Below are positions 52,141 to 60,056 of a DNA stretch of 64,000 nt, one piece after another. Position 1 is the stretch's first letter, and every line of letters begins with the position of its first letter. The DNA is taken from the NCBI GenBank assembly GCA_016462625.1, contig JAEMSV010000005.1:30633-94632 (forward strand), written 5' to 3'. The stretch comes from Solirubrobacteraceae bacterium (GTDB lineage: Bacteria > Actinomycetota > Thermoleophilia > Solirubrobacterales > Solirubrobacteraceae). The notes beneath the pieces were generated by a model. The model was not told the origin of the DNA, made no database searches, and worked only from the letters and a program-made list of their open reading frames with translations. The translations under genes and the position numbers were made by a program.

Positions 52141-52146
52141 TAATAT
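52141..52146 (+). promoter_or_regulatory. -10 hexamer TAATAT, leaderless promoter of the SGNH-like gene
   Basis: TAATAT, 6 bases, ATG 52153. Confidence 0.65.
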
Positions 52147-52152
52147 CGCGGC

Positions 52153-53082
52153 ATGGCCGAAGAGGGGACCGGCGTCGGGGGGCGCCTGCAGGCCGCGAAG
52201 CTGTTCGCGCGCGACCTGTTCAAGACGTACATTGCCGCATGGCTGTGGGTGCGCCCGCGCGACCGCTGGATGTTCTGGTCGCTGCCGGTGCCCGACCGTG
52301 ATGACGGCCCGACCGTCGACATCCTGCGGATCGGCTCGTGCGAGGACCGCGCGATGCCGCACAACCACCAGGCCAACGGACCGCTGGGCTTCCCGCGGTT
52401 CATGCTCGGCGAGCTCGCCCGCAACGGCATCCGTGCGGGCTACCAGAACATGTGGGTCTGGATGTTCGAGGAGCTCCCGGTCACGGAGCGCGACCTGCTC
52501 AAGCGCCGCCGGAAGAACCGGCCCGCGCCGGATCTCGTCTTCGTCCAGGTCGGCCCGATCTACGCCGGGCGCCATTACCTCGGCGGGCATCGCCGCGTCA
52601 TCGGCATGCGCGAGAACGCCGGCAAGCGCATCGGCCCGCTGATCTACCCGATCTGGCGGGTCATCTCGAAGCTGCTGCGCTGGGGCGGCTTCAAGACCAT
52701 CGACTACCCGGGCCCCGACGCGCTGGATGCGTTCCTCGACATCACGCTGAAGACCTGGCCGGACGTGCTGATCGCGCTGTACGAGCCGACCTCGCCGGTG
52801 CTCGAGGGCGGGCTGTTCCGCCACAAGATCGACGACCTCACCGCAGAGCTGCACGCTGCCGCGGAGCGAGCCGGTGATCGCGTGAAGGTCCTCCCGCGGC
52901 CGGAGCTCGGGCTGGACATGCGCTTCCGGATCTCGAACGGCTACAACGTCAACGAGGCGGGTTCCCGCGTCGTCGGCCGGCACTTCGCCGACTGGATCAT
53001 GGCGCAGCCTGGGCTCGTCAAAGTGCCGCAGGCCGCGGATGCGTCGGGCGAGCCCGACCCCGCCGTCCGCGACGCCGTCTGA
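52153..53082 (+). CDS. Hypothetical protein with SGNH-hydrolase-like features
   Basis: A 309-residue protein with alternating strands and helices: ILRIGSCEDRAM near the start, DLVFVQVGPIYAG in the middle and VNEAGSRVVGRHFADWI near the end, in the places of SGNH blocks I, III and V. The nucleophile block is not canonical (GSCE instead of GDS) and I cannot prove the family. An N-terminal amphipathic/hydrophobic stretch (TYIAAWLWVRP) may associate with the membrane. It precedes the FabG-like gene by 4 bases and is probably its operon partner. Confidence 0.6.
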   Translation: MAEEGTGVGGRLQAAKLFARDLFKTYIAAWLWVRPRDRWMFWSLPVPDRDDGPTVDILRIGSCEDRAMPHNHQANGPLGFPRFMLGELARNGIRAGYQNMWVWMFEELPVTERDLLKRRRKNRPAPDLVFVQVGPIYAGRHYLGGHRRVIGMRENAGKRIGPLIYPIWRVISKLLRWGGFKTIDYPGPDALDAFLDITLKTWPDVLIALYEPTSPVLEGGLFRHKIDDLTAELHAAAERAGDRVKVLPRPELGLDMRFRISNGYNVNEAGSRVVGRHFADWIMAQPGLVKVPQAADASGEPDPAVRDAV

Positions 53083-53086
53083 CCCT

Positions 53087-53887
53087 ATGGCCGGGACGGA
53101 CGCTCCGCAGCAGGACGGGTGCGCGCTCGTCACCGGCGCGGGGCGCGGGATCGGTGCGGCATGCGCCCGGGGCCTGGCGGCCGACGGCTGGCGCGTGGGG
53201 GTCCATTACCACGCGAACGCCGAAGGCGCCGAGGCCGTAGCGGAGGAGATCCGCGCGGCCGGCGGCGAGGCGCTCGCAGTGGGCGGCGACCTGAGCGACG
53301 AGACCGCGGTCGAGCAGGTGTTCACCGCGCTCGAGGAGACGTTCGGGCCCGTCTTCGTGCTCGTCAACAACGCGGGAGCGTGGTCGCACCGCACGCTCGG
53401 CGGGACCAAGGACGAGCACTGGCAGCCGGTGCTCGACGTCAACCTCACGGCGCCGTTTCGCATGATCCGCCGTGCCGTCCCGAAGATGACCCGCTTCCGC
53501 TGGGGCCGGATCGTGAACGTGAGCTCGTTCTCGGCCTCGATGCCGGTCGCCGGGCAGTCGGGCTACACGGCGTCGAAGGGCGGCCTGGAGGCCCTGACCC
53601 GCGCCGTGACCGCGGAGGTGGCCCGGCGGGGCGTCACCGCCAACACCGTCTCGCCCGGACTCATCGAGTCCGACCATCACGCCAAGGAGTTCCAGGCGCT
53701 CGTCGCCGCGGCGCCGAAGCTCATCCCCGCCAAGCGCGCGGGTACGGCCGACGATGTCGCGTCGTGCGTCCGGTTCCTGGCCTCGCCGGGTGCCGCGTAC
53801 GTCAACGGCGTCGTGTTGACCGTGGACGGCGGTCTGTCCGCGTCGCCGGTTCCCCTTGGCATGCTTTCTTCCCAACCGACACCCTGA
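53087..53887 (+). CDS. fabG: FabG-like short-chain dehydrogenase/reductase
   Basis: A 266-residue SDR of the 3-oxoacyl-ACP reductase type. NAD(P) motif ALVTGAGRGIGAACAR (TGxxxGxG), LVNNAGAW, and the catalytic serine, Tyr160 and Lys164 in SSFSASMPVAGQSGYTASKGG are intact; the C terminus ends in NGVVLTVDGGLSAS. ATG 53087 aligns with the family. Its position between the SGNH-like gene and acpP supports a role on ACP-bound acyl chains. Confidence 0.92.
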   Translation: MAGTDAPQQDGCALVTGAGRGIGAACARGLAADGWRVGVHYHANAEGAEAVAEEIRAAGGEALAVGGDLSDETAVEQVFTALEETFGPVFVLVNNAGAWSHRTLGGTKDEHWQPVLDVNLTAPFRMIRRAVPKMTRFRWGRIVNVSSFSASMPVAGQSGYTASKGGLEALTRAVTAEVARRGVTANTVSPGLIESDHHAKEFQALVAAAPKLIPAKRAGTADDVASCVRFLASPGAAYVNGVVLTVDGGLSASPVPLGMLSSQPTP

Positions 53888-53901
53888 CGCAGAGGAGCAC
53901 C

Positions 53902-54153
53902 GTGGCGCACACCCGAGCAGAGATCGAGGCGAAGATCGTCGACGCACTCGAGAACTTCGGCGCCGACCCGGAGAAGATCAACCGGGACGCGACCCTGGAG
54001 GAGCTGGACATCGACTCGCTGGATCTCGTGGAGCTGGCGCAGATCCTCGACGAGGAGATGGACATCCAGATCGAGCAGGGCGACCTCGGCGAGATCCGGA
54101 CGGTCGGCGACGCGCTTGACGGGATCTTCGAAAAGGCGGGTGCGGTGGAATGA
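53902..54153 (+). CDS. acpP: Acyl carrier protein
   Basis: An 83-residue acidic carrier protein. The phosphopantetheine serine is S39 in LDIDSLDLVELAQ; the four-helix plan (IEAKIVDALENFG, helix II with DSLD, GEIRTVGDALDGI) is normal. It carries the growing acyl chain as a thioester. GTG 53902 is fixed by AGAGGAG with a 4-base gap. Its stop codon (54151-54153) lies in the 5' arm of the constant-loop hairpin at 54147-54176. Confidence 0.95.
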   Translation: MAHTRAEIEAKIVDALENFGADPEKINRDATLEELDIDSLDLVELAQILDEEMDIQIEQGDLGEIRTVGDALDGIFEKAGAVE

Positions 54154-54176
54154 CTCGCCTAGCGGCTCGTCATTCC
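54147..54176 (+). repeat. Constant-loop hairpin, copy 2 (overlaps the acpP stop)
   Basis: Arms GGAATGA (54147-54153) and TCATTCC (54170-54176) pair perfectly; the loop is CTCGCCTAGCGGCTCG. The 5' arm includes the stop codon of acpP. Confidence 0.65.
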
Positions 54177-54179
54177 ATT

Positions 54180-54208
54180 GCGAGAACTCGCCTGCGGCTC
54201 CTTCTCGC
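54180..54208 (+). repeat. Constant-loop hairpin, copy 3 (between acpP and fabD)
   Basis: Arms GCGAGAA (54180-54186) and TTCTCGC (54202-54208) pair perfectly; the loop is CTCGCCTGCGGCTCC. It lies 4 bases after copy 2. Confidence 0.65.
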
Positions 54209-54222
54209 GGCTGGGGTGAAGC

Positions 54223-55137
54223 ATGGCCGCTAGCGTCACGCATGTCCTCCTGTTCCCCGGGCAGGGCAGCGAGATCTCCGACATGGGGGCCCGCGTGGAC
54301 GAGTACGTGCCGGAGCTCGGTGCGCTCGCCCGCGAGATCGTGGCGCCCGATCTGTTCGAGCGCGCGAAGGAAAGCCTGGGGCTGTTCCAGCCCGCGCTGT
54401 TCTGCGCGACGATGGCCGGCTGGGAGCGGATCAAGCGCATGCACGACGCCGGCAAGCTCGACCTCGGAGAGGAGTCCGAGCGCGCGTTCTGCGGGCATTC
54501 GTTGGGCGAGTTCGGCGCCATGGCCGCGTCGGGCGCGCTGAGCGTCGAGGACGCGCTGCAGGTCGTCAAGGTCCGCGGCGAGGCGCTGGAGGAGGTCCGC
54601 CACGGCGACGCGAAGGGCGCGATGATGGCGATGATCGGGCCGGGCGTGCAGGACTTCGTCGCGGGCGCCGCGGACCGGGGTGTCCTGATGGCGAACGACA
54701 ACTCGCCCGTCCAGGTGGTCGTCGCAGGCACGGTCGAGGCGATGGACTGGTGCTACACCGCGGGCAAGGAGGCCGGGTTCCGCGTCGTGAGGCTGCCGAT
54801 GAACGGCGGCGCGGGCCACACGGTCCAGGCCGCGGGCGCGTCCCAGCCGATCCGGGAGGCGTTCGCGAAGGTCACGCTGCATGAGCCGACCGCGCAGATC
54901 TGGTCGGCCGCCGACGCCGCCCCGTTCACGGATCCGATCGAGCAGCTCGCGACCGCCGTGCAGCGCAACGTGCGCTGGCGCGAGCTGGTGCTGAACCTCC
55001 ACGCGGCGGGCGCGACGCGCTTCGTCGAATCCGGGCCGGGCCACGTGCTCGCCGGGCTCGTGCGCAAGACGCTGGGCACCGACGGCATCGAGGCCCACGC
55101 GATCCACGACCTCGAAGCCGAGGCGCCGGCGGCCTGA
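54223..55137 (+). CDS. fabD: Malonyl-CoA:ACP transacylase-like protein
   Basis: A 304-residue FabD-type acyltransferase that would load malonyl (or another acyl) onto the neighbouring ACP. LLFPGQGSE, the nucleophile elbow GHSLGEFGAM with S93, VKVRGEALEEV (the arginine that binds the malonyl carboxylate) and a histidine in GGAGHTV are present. Two departures from E. coli FabD: the histidine context is GAGHT, not PSH, and the conserved VQW near the C terminus reads VRW. No ketosynthase gene is next to it. ATG 54223 is close behind GGGG. Confidence 0.9.
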   Translation: MAASVTHVLLFPGQGSEISDMGARVDEYVPELGALAREIVAPDLFERAKESLGLFQPALFCATMAGWERIKRMHDAGKLDLGEESERAFCGHSLGEFGAMAASGALSVEDALQVVKVRGEALEEVRHGDAKGAMMAMIGPGVQDFVAGAADRGVLMANDNSPVQVVVAGTVEAMDWCYTAGKEAGFRVVRLPMNGGAGHTVQAAGASQPIREAFAKVTLHEPTAQIWSAADAAPFTDPIEQLATAVQRNVRWRELVLNLHAAGATRFVESGPGHVLAGLVRKTLGTDGIEAHAIHDLEAEAPAA

Positions 55138-55155
55138 GTCCCGCCGGGCTGCGCC

Positions 55156-56421
55156 TCAGCGCTCGTGCGTGCCTGCGGCACGTGCGAGCGCGAGGGTCTC
55201 CTCGATCTCGCGCTTCACGCCCGCCGGGTCGAGCGGGTGGGGCACCCGGCCGGTGGTGAGGTCCTCATGGCGCGCCTGCGCGTGCGCGATCGCTTGCTCG
55301 ACGAGCGGCAGGATGGTGTCGGCGGCGTGCCGGCGCAGCACGTGCTGCTGGCCCTGCCCGGCGATCTGCCGGGTGGACGACGGATCGGCGGCGAGCTTGC
55401 GCAGCGCGGCGGCCAGCTCGATCGGGGTCTCGGCCACGAGGCCCTCCATGCCGTCGTGCATGTCGATCCCCTCGAAGGCCTGGGGCGTCCCGACGACGGG
55501 GAGGCCGGCGGCCATCAGCGCGAGCGTGAAGGCGCCGTCGCCGCCGGCGCGGTGCGTCGGGCGGACGGCGATCGTGCAGCGGGCGGCCAGCTCGGCGACG
55601 CTCGCGGCGCGCAGCAGCGAGACGCCGGGAGCCGCGCCTGCGGCGGCCAGCGCGGTGGACTGCGCGGCGTCCGCGAGGACCAGCTCGGCGCCGGGCGTGC
55701 CCACGCTGGGCCAGATCTGCGTGGTGAGCGCGGCGAGCCCGGCACGCTCGTCAGGGTCGCTCGTGTCCCCGAACCAGCCCACGACGAACGCGCCGTCGAT
55801 GGCGGGAGCGGGCTCGACGGCCGGGACGGGCGTCGGCACGATGACCGGCCGCCGGTAGTACAGGCGGTCGATCCGGTGCTGGGCCTGGCGGGACGGCGCC
55901 ATCACGGCCATGCCGCGCGCGAGGACCCGGCGCTCCCAGGAGCGCTGCGGCTGGATCAGCCACCGCTCGCGGCTGGTGCGCGCCCAGTCGCCGTCCTCGG
56001 GCATGCCGCCGAGGTGGTGGAGGTCCATCACCGTCGGGACGTCGTCCGAGACGGCCGACGCGGCGCCGTGGCCCGCGTCGTCGAAGCTCATGATCAGGTC
56101 GACCGATCCCACACGGGAGCGCGCGGCGCGGGCCAGCGGGGTGGAGCGTTCCGCGGCGAGGCGGACGGGAAGCGCCCAGCGCAGCGACAGCGTGCCGGTG
56201 GCGAGCGGGCCGCCACCCGGGGCGGCGCTCACCGGTCCGCCGATCAGCGACGCCGCGGCGTCGGCGAGCGGCTGCGTGGCGTCGTTCAGCGGCTCGCCCA
56301 CGACGAGCTCCACGTCGTGCCCCGCATCGGACAGGATGCGCAGCAGCGCGAGCGCGCGGGGCGGCCCGGCGGGCGCAGTTGCGTCCGGTAGGGCGCCGAT
56401 CAGACCGAGAACCCTCATCAC
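55156..56421 (-). CDS. Glycosyltransferase (GT4-like)
   Basis: A 421-residue GT-B-like protein opening with VLGLIGALPD and PPRALALLRILSDAGHDVELV, with VMAPSRQAQHRI in the middle and a C-terminal donor half with PVVGTPQAFEGIDMHDGMEGLV. The usual GT4 EX7E motif is weak (HRAGGDGAFTLALMAAG lacks the first glutamate), so it may be divergent. GTG 56421 is followed directly by ATG; TATCAT stands exactly 7 bases before the GTG, which favours it. Divergent from the flippase gene. Confidence 0.85.
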   Translation of the reverse strand: MMRVLGLIGALPDATAPAGPPRALALLRILSDAGHDVELVVGEPLNDATQPLADAAASLIGGPVSAAPGGGPLATGTLSLRWALPVRLAAERSTPLARAARSRVGSVDLIMSFDDAGHGAASAVSDDVPTVMDLHHLGGMPEDGDWARTSRERWLIQPQRSWERRVLARGMAVMAPSRQAQHRIDRLYYRRPVIVPTPVPAVEPAPAIDGAFVVGWFGDTSDPDERAGLAALTTQIWPSVGTPGAELVLADAAQSTALAAAGAAPGVSLLRAASVAELAARCTIAVRPTHRAGGDGAFTLALMAAGLPVVGTPQAFEGIDMHDGMEGLVAETPIELAAALRKLAADPSSTRQIAGQGQQHVLRRHAADTILPLVEQAIAHAQARHEDLTTGRVPHPLDPAGVKREIEETLALARAAGTHER

Positions 56422-56428
56422 CTCCCGG

Positions 56429-56434
56429 ATGATA
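56429..56434 (-). promoter_or_regulatory. -10 hexamer TATCAT, leaderless promoter of the 56421 glycosyltransferase gene
   Basis: Minus-strand TATCAT, 7 bases, GTG 56421. Confidence 0.65.
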
Positions 56435-56479
56435 CGGGGCTGGACCTATGGCCGAGGTGCGGCAAAACCGCCGCGTCCG

Positions 56480-56485
56480 TACAGT
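56480..56485 (+). promoter_or_regulatory. -10 hexamer TACAGT, promoter of the flippase-glycosyltransferase pair
   Basis: TACAGT, 10 bases, ATG 56496. It rules out the in-frame ATG at 56448, which lies upstream of the hexamer. Confidence 0.55.
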
Positions 56486-56495
56486 TCCCGGGTCG

Positions 56496-57980
56496 ATGGA
56501 CGAACGTGAGCCGCAGGGGGCCGACGCGCAGGGGGCGTCGTCGGCGGTCCAGACGGAACTGACCGACAAAGCTGTCAAGGGCATGGCGGCGATGGGCGCG
56601 CGCGCCATCGTCATCCGGATCCTCGGCCTGGCGGGCAATCTCGTCATCGCGCCGCTGCTCGGTCCGTCCGGCTACGGCGTCGTCGCCATCGGAATGATCT
56701 TCATGATGGTCAGCCGGTTCATCTCGGACGGCGGCCTGAACGCGGCGTTCCTCGGGCGCGAGTCGCCGCCCACGCAGCGCGAGCTGCGCGCGATGGTCGG
56801 CTTCCAGATGACGATCACCGGCATCGTCGGCGCCATCGCCTTCGGGATCGTGCCGTTCACCGGGGAGAACGGGCTCGCGATCGCGCTGATGGCGTCGTCG
56901 CTCTTCCTCGCCGTCCCGCGCGTGCCGACGACGGTCGTCCTGGAGCGCGACCTGCAGTACAGCCTCATCATCCGCGCGGATATCGCCGAGGCCCTCATCT
57001 ACAACGTGCTGGCCATCGGCCTGGTGATCGCGGGGCTCGGTCCGCTCGGCGTCGGCATCGCCACGGCGCTGAAGGTGCTCGTCGGCAGCTCGGTCCTGAT
57101 CTTCGGCGGACCGATCGGGTTCGTCCGGCCTTCGTGGAAGTGGGGGGTCCTCGGGAACCAGGCGCGCTTCGGGGTCTTCTTCCAGATCTCGTGGATCCTC
57201 ACGCTGATCCGCGACGAAGGCCTCGCCATCCTCATCGGCGCGATCGGCGGCACCGCCGCGCTCGGCGCCTGGGCTCTGGCTCGCCGTCTGCTCATCATCC
57301 TGACGACGGTCTTCGAGACGGCCTGGCGCGTCGCGCTGCCGGGCCTCGCGCGGCTCATGGAGGCCGGCGAGTCGACGAAGCGGATCATGGAGCAGGGGCT
57401 CGCGTTCGCCGCGCTTGGGACGGGTGTGCCGGTCGTCGGCCTGATCGCGACGGTTCCGGCGCTCGTCCCCGCGCTGTTCGGCGACGACTGGCAGGGCACG
57501 ATCGACATCGTCCCGTGGATGGCCGGCGGCATGATGCTCGGCGTCCCCGTGGGGACCGTGCTCGTGAGCCTGCTGTGGGTCAAGCAGGAGGCCGACCGGG
57601 TCGTCTACATCGGGATCCCGTCGGTGATCCTGTCGCTCGGAGTCGGGGCGGCGCTGCTGCCCTCCATGGGCGTGACGGGCGCGGGCATCGGCTACTTCGC
57701 GGGCCAGGCCACGTTCTTCGTCGCCTGCTACGTCGGTTCGCGTGATCTCTTCACGCCCCGCGCGATCTGGGGTGGGCTCGCACCGACGATCGCGGCGTTC
57801 ATCGCCTCGGCGGTCGGGTACGAGTTCTCGTCGCACATGTCGAACAACTGGGCGGGCATCGGGGCCGGCCTGGGCATCGGCCTGTCGCTGTACTTCGCGC
57901 TGATGGTGGTCCTGGACTTCCCGAGCCTGCGGCGGATGGGGCGCCTGGCAGGCCGCGGCGTGGGAGTCGCCACGGCGTGA
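56496..57980 (+). CDS. Polysaccharide flippase (MOP superfamily, Wzx-like)
   Basis: A 494-residue membrane protein with about 12-14 helices, of the MOP (polysaccharide transporter) type. ILGLAGNLVIAPLLGPSGYG at the start is typical of Wzx/RfbX-like flippases, followed by PRVPTTVVLERDLQYS and repeated helix pairs. It would flip lipid-linked oligosaccharide across the membrane. It overlaps the next glycosyltransferase gene by four bases (GTGA), so they are co-translated. Start ATG 56496 is set by the promoter. Confidence 0.92.
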   Translation: MDEREPQGADAQGASSAVQTELTDKAVKGMAAMGARAIVIRILGLAGNLVIAPLLGPSGYGVVAIGMIFMMVSRFISDGGLNAAFLGRESPPTQRELRAMVGFQMTITGIVGAIAFGIVPFTGENGLAIALMASSLFLAVPRVPTTVVLERDLQYSLIIRADIAEALIYNVLAIGLVIAGLGPLGVGIATALKVLVGSSVLIFGGPIGFVRPSWKWGVLGNQARFGVFFQISWILTLIRDEGLAILIGAIGGTAALGAWALARRLLIILTTVFETAWRVALPGLARLMEAGESTKRIMEQGLAFAALGTGVPVVGLIATVPALVPALFGDDWQGTIDIVPWMAGGMMLGVPVGTVLVSLLWVKQEADRVVYIGIPSVILSLGVGAALLPSMGVTGAGIGYFAGQATFFVACYVGSRDLFTPRAIWGGLAPTIAAFIASAVGYEFSSHMSNNWAGIGAGLGIGLSLYFALMVVLDFPSLRRMGRLAGRGVGVATA

Positions 57981-59179
57981 CGCTGCACTACGTCGTGCGG
58001 ACGTTCCCGCAGCTGTCGGAGTCGTTCGTTCAGCGCGAGGTGGCGGAGCTGGTGCGCCGCGGCGAGCCGCTGACGGTGTGGTCGCTCATCGTCGCCGAGC
58101 AGGATGCGGCGGTCGCGCTGGCGCCGGAGGTCCGCGCGGTGGTGCGGGACCTCCCCACGGGGATCGCGCGTACGCGCGCGCTCGCAGGCGCAACCGTGCG
58201 TGAGGCCGTGACGCGGCCGCTGCGGTTCGCGCGCGCGGCCGGCTGGTGCGCGGCATGGGCGGTGCGAGAGCGCGACCCGCGGCATCTCGCGGCCGTGCCG
58301 TTCGCTGCGTTCCTCGCGCGGCGGATCCCCGCCGACGCCCACGTGCACGCGCACTTCGCCAACACGCCGACGACGGTGGGCCTCGCGCTGGCGATCCTCG
58401 GCGGGCAGACGGTGTCCTTCACGGGCCACGCGAAGGACCTCTTCGCCGTGACGTCGCCGGCGTTCCTCGCGGAGAAGGTCCGGCGCAGCACGTTCGCGGC
58501 AGTCGAGTCCGAGTACTCCGTCAGCCGGGTGCGCCCGATGCTCGGTGCCGCCGACACGGACAAGGTCATCGCCGTGCACAACGGCCTGGCGGCCCCGCCG
58601 GCAGTGACGCGCGCGCCCGAGCCCGGGCTCGTGCTCGCGGTCGCCCGGCTCGTCCCGAAGAAGGGCCTGCCGACCCTGCTGCGGGCGGTCGCGCAGCTGC
58701 GCGACCGAGGCGTGGAGGTCCGCGCGGAGATCATCGGCTCGGGCCCGCAGGAGGACGAGCTGCGCGCGCTGGCGCAGGAGCTCCGGCTCGGCGACGCGGT
58801 GGCGCTGCCGGGCGCGCAGCCGCGGGCCGAGGTCGACGCCGCGCTCGGCCGCGCCACGGCGTTCGCGCTCCCGTGCCGGGTCGAGGACGATGGCGACGAG
58901 GACAACCTCCCACTGGCGATCCTCGAGGCGATGCAGCTCGGCATCCCGGTCGTCACGTGTCCCGTGGCGGGGATCCCGGAAGCGGTGATCGATGATCGCT
59001 CCGGGCTGCTGGTCGAATCCGACGATGTCGACGGCCTCGCCGCAGCGCTCGAGCGGATTCTCGGTGACGCTGAGCTGCGCGAGCGGCTGGCGACGGGCGC
59101 GCGTGAGGTGATCGCCGAGCGCTTCGACCTGGAGCGCAACGTCGGCGAGCTGGTGCGCCGCTACGCCGTCCGCCGGTAG
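57977..59179 (+). CDS. Glycosyltransferase family 4, coupled to the flippase
   Basis: A 400-residue GT4 enzyme: VVRTFPQLSESFVQREVAEL, which is typical of colanic-acid/exopolysaccharide glycosyltransferases, HVHAHFANTPTTV, VSFTGHAKDLF, then LVLAVARLVPKKGLPTLLRA and the donor motif NLPLAILEAMQLGIPVVTCP. GTG 57977 overlaps the flippase stop, firmly fixing the start. Its last 19 bases overlap the end of the convergent FkbM gene. Confidence 0.94.
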   Translation: MTLHYVVRTFPQLSESFVQREVAELVRRGEPLTVWSLIVAEQDAAVALAPEVRAVVRDLPTGIARTRALAGATVREAVTRPLRFARAAGWCAAWAVRERDPRHLAAVPFAAFLARRIPADAHVHAHFANTPTTVGLALAILGGQTVSFTGHAKDLFAVTSPAFLAEKVRRSTFAAVESEYSVSRVRPMLGAADTDKVIAVHNGLAAPPAVTRAPEPGLVLAVARLVPKKGLPTLLRAVAQLRDRGVEVRAEIIGSGPQEDELRALAQELRLGDAVALPGAQPRAEVDAALGRATAFALPCRVEDDGDEDNLPLAILEAMQLGIPVVTCPVAGIPEAVIDDRSGLLVESDDVDGLAAALERILGDAELRERLATGAREVIAERFDLERNVGELVRRYAVRR

Positions 59180-59886
59180 AACGCGTCGAACGGCGAGAAC
59201 ATCTCGACGAGCTCGTAGCGGTCGTCGAGGCGCTCGCGCACCTCGGCGTGCGCGAGGTCGTCGCGGACCTCGATGAGCGCGAAGCGGGGTGCGTGCCGGT
59301 CGAGGTCGAGGCCGGCGAGGACCTGCGGCTCGTACCCCTCGACGTCGAGCGACAGGAGGTCGATCTCCGGCGCATTGATCTCGTCGAGGATCTCGGAGAG
59401 GGTGCGGGCCGGGACGTCGAGCTCGTAGCCATCCTCGAGGCCGAGGTTGCCGCTGACGAGTCCCGACATGACCCAGTCCTCGTCGGCCGCCTCGTCGCCA
59501 CGGGCACCGCAGACGACCGACATGAGGCCGCCGTACCGGATGCGGGCCGTCGGCTCCTCGTAGCCCTCGGCGACGAGCGCCGCGCTCACGACGGCCGAGT
59601 GCGGTCGCTCGATGCGGGCCTCCGCGGCGAGCGCGGGGACCGGCTCGACGAGCAGCCCGCGCCAGGAGCGGCGGCGCTCGAGGTGGTACGTGTTCGACTG
59701 GCGGAACCCGTCGTTACCCCCCGCCTCGATGAAGAAGCCGTCGTGGCCGGGCAGGAATTCGTCGATCTTCCGGTCCATGTCGTAGAGCGCGGGGCGGGAG
59801 TACGCCCAATTGCCCGCCGCCTCGGCCCGGAGCCGCCGCGCCCGCTGGCGCGAGCGGTGCGCGCCCACGAGGCGCCGTCGCAGCAT
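59161..59886 (-). CDS. FkbM-family methyltransferase
   Basis: A 241-residue SAM methyltransferase of the FkbM type: FFIEAGGNDGFRQSNTYHLE (motif I region), GLLVEPVPAL, and the family hallmark IDLLSLDVEGYEPQVLAGLD. FkbM enzymes methylate hydroxyls of sugars or polyketides; within this locus a sugar or polysaccharide is likely. I chose ATG 59886. A GTG at 59991 in the same frame would add 35 residues, but that stretch has about a third of its third positions A/T and contains the palindromic operator at 59977, so it looks like promoter DNA. Confidence 0.87.
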   Translation of the reverse strand: MLRRRLVGAHRSRQRARRLRAEAAGNWAYSRPALYDMDRKIDEFLPGHDGFFIEAGGNDGFRQSNTYHLERRRSWRGLLVEPVPALAAEARIERPHSAVVSAALVAEGYEEPTARIRYGGLMSVVCGARGDEAADEDWVMSGLVSGNLGLEDGYELDVPARTLSEILDEINAPEIDLLSLDVEGYEPQVLAGLDLDRHAPRFALIEVRDDLAHAEVRERLDDRYELVEMFSPFDAFYRRTA

Positions 59887-59976
59887 GGGGTTGCGCAGCG
59901 GTGGAATTCGTGTTGCCGATTGCACGACTTGACCACGCCAGTCCACGGGCAGCGAGTCTGCCCACAACCGGCCGAC

Positions 59977-59991
59977 ATGAATCTCGTTCAC
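59977..59991 (+). promoter_or_regulatory. Palindromic operator ATGAAT-CTC-GTTCAC (surface-regulon motif, site D)
   Basis: A full match to RTGAAY-N3-RTTCAY. The right half GTTCAC starts at 59986, 28 bases before the TATGCT -10 hexamer at 60014, one base more than at sites A-C. Confidence 0.65.
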
Positions 59992-60013
59992 CCCGCGTGG
60001 GCGCTTGCAGACC

Positions 60014-60019
60014 TATGCT
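60014..60019 (+). promoter_or_regulatory. -10 hexamer TATGCT upstream of the first tandem glycosyltransferase
   Basis: TATGCT, leaving a leader of about 30 bases before ATG 60057. Confidence 0.55.
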
Positions 60020-60056
60020 CCTCCCGACGGATGCGGGAACGGAGCACGGGACGCGA

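Noticed and set aside
55160..55190. Imperfect hairpin near the end of the 55156 glycosyltransferase gene as a fourth constant-loop hairpin
   Set aside because: Its loop differs, the stem has two mismatches, and it codes for the last residues of the protein.
59887..59991. GTG 59991 as start of the FkbM gene
   Set aside because: The extra stretch has about a third of its third positions A/T, unlike any other gene here, and includes the palindromic operator of the divergent gene.
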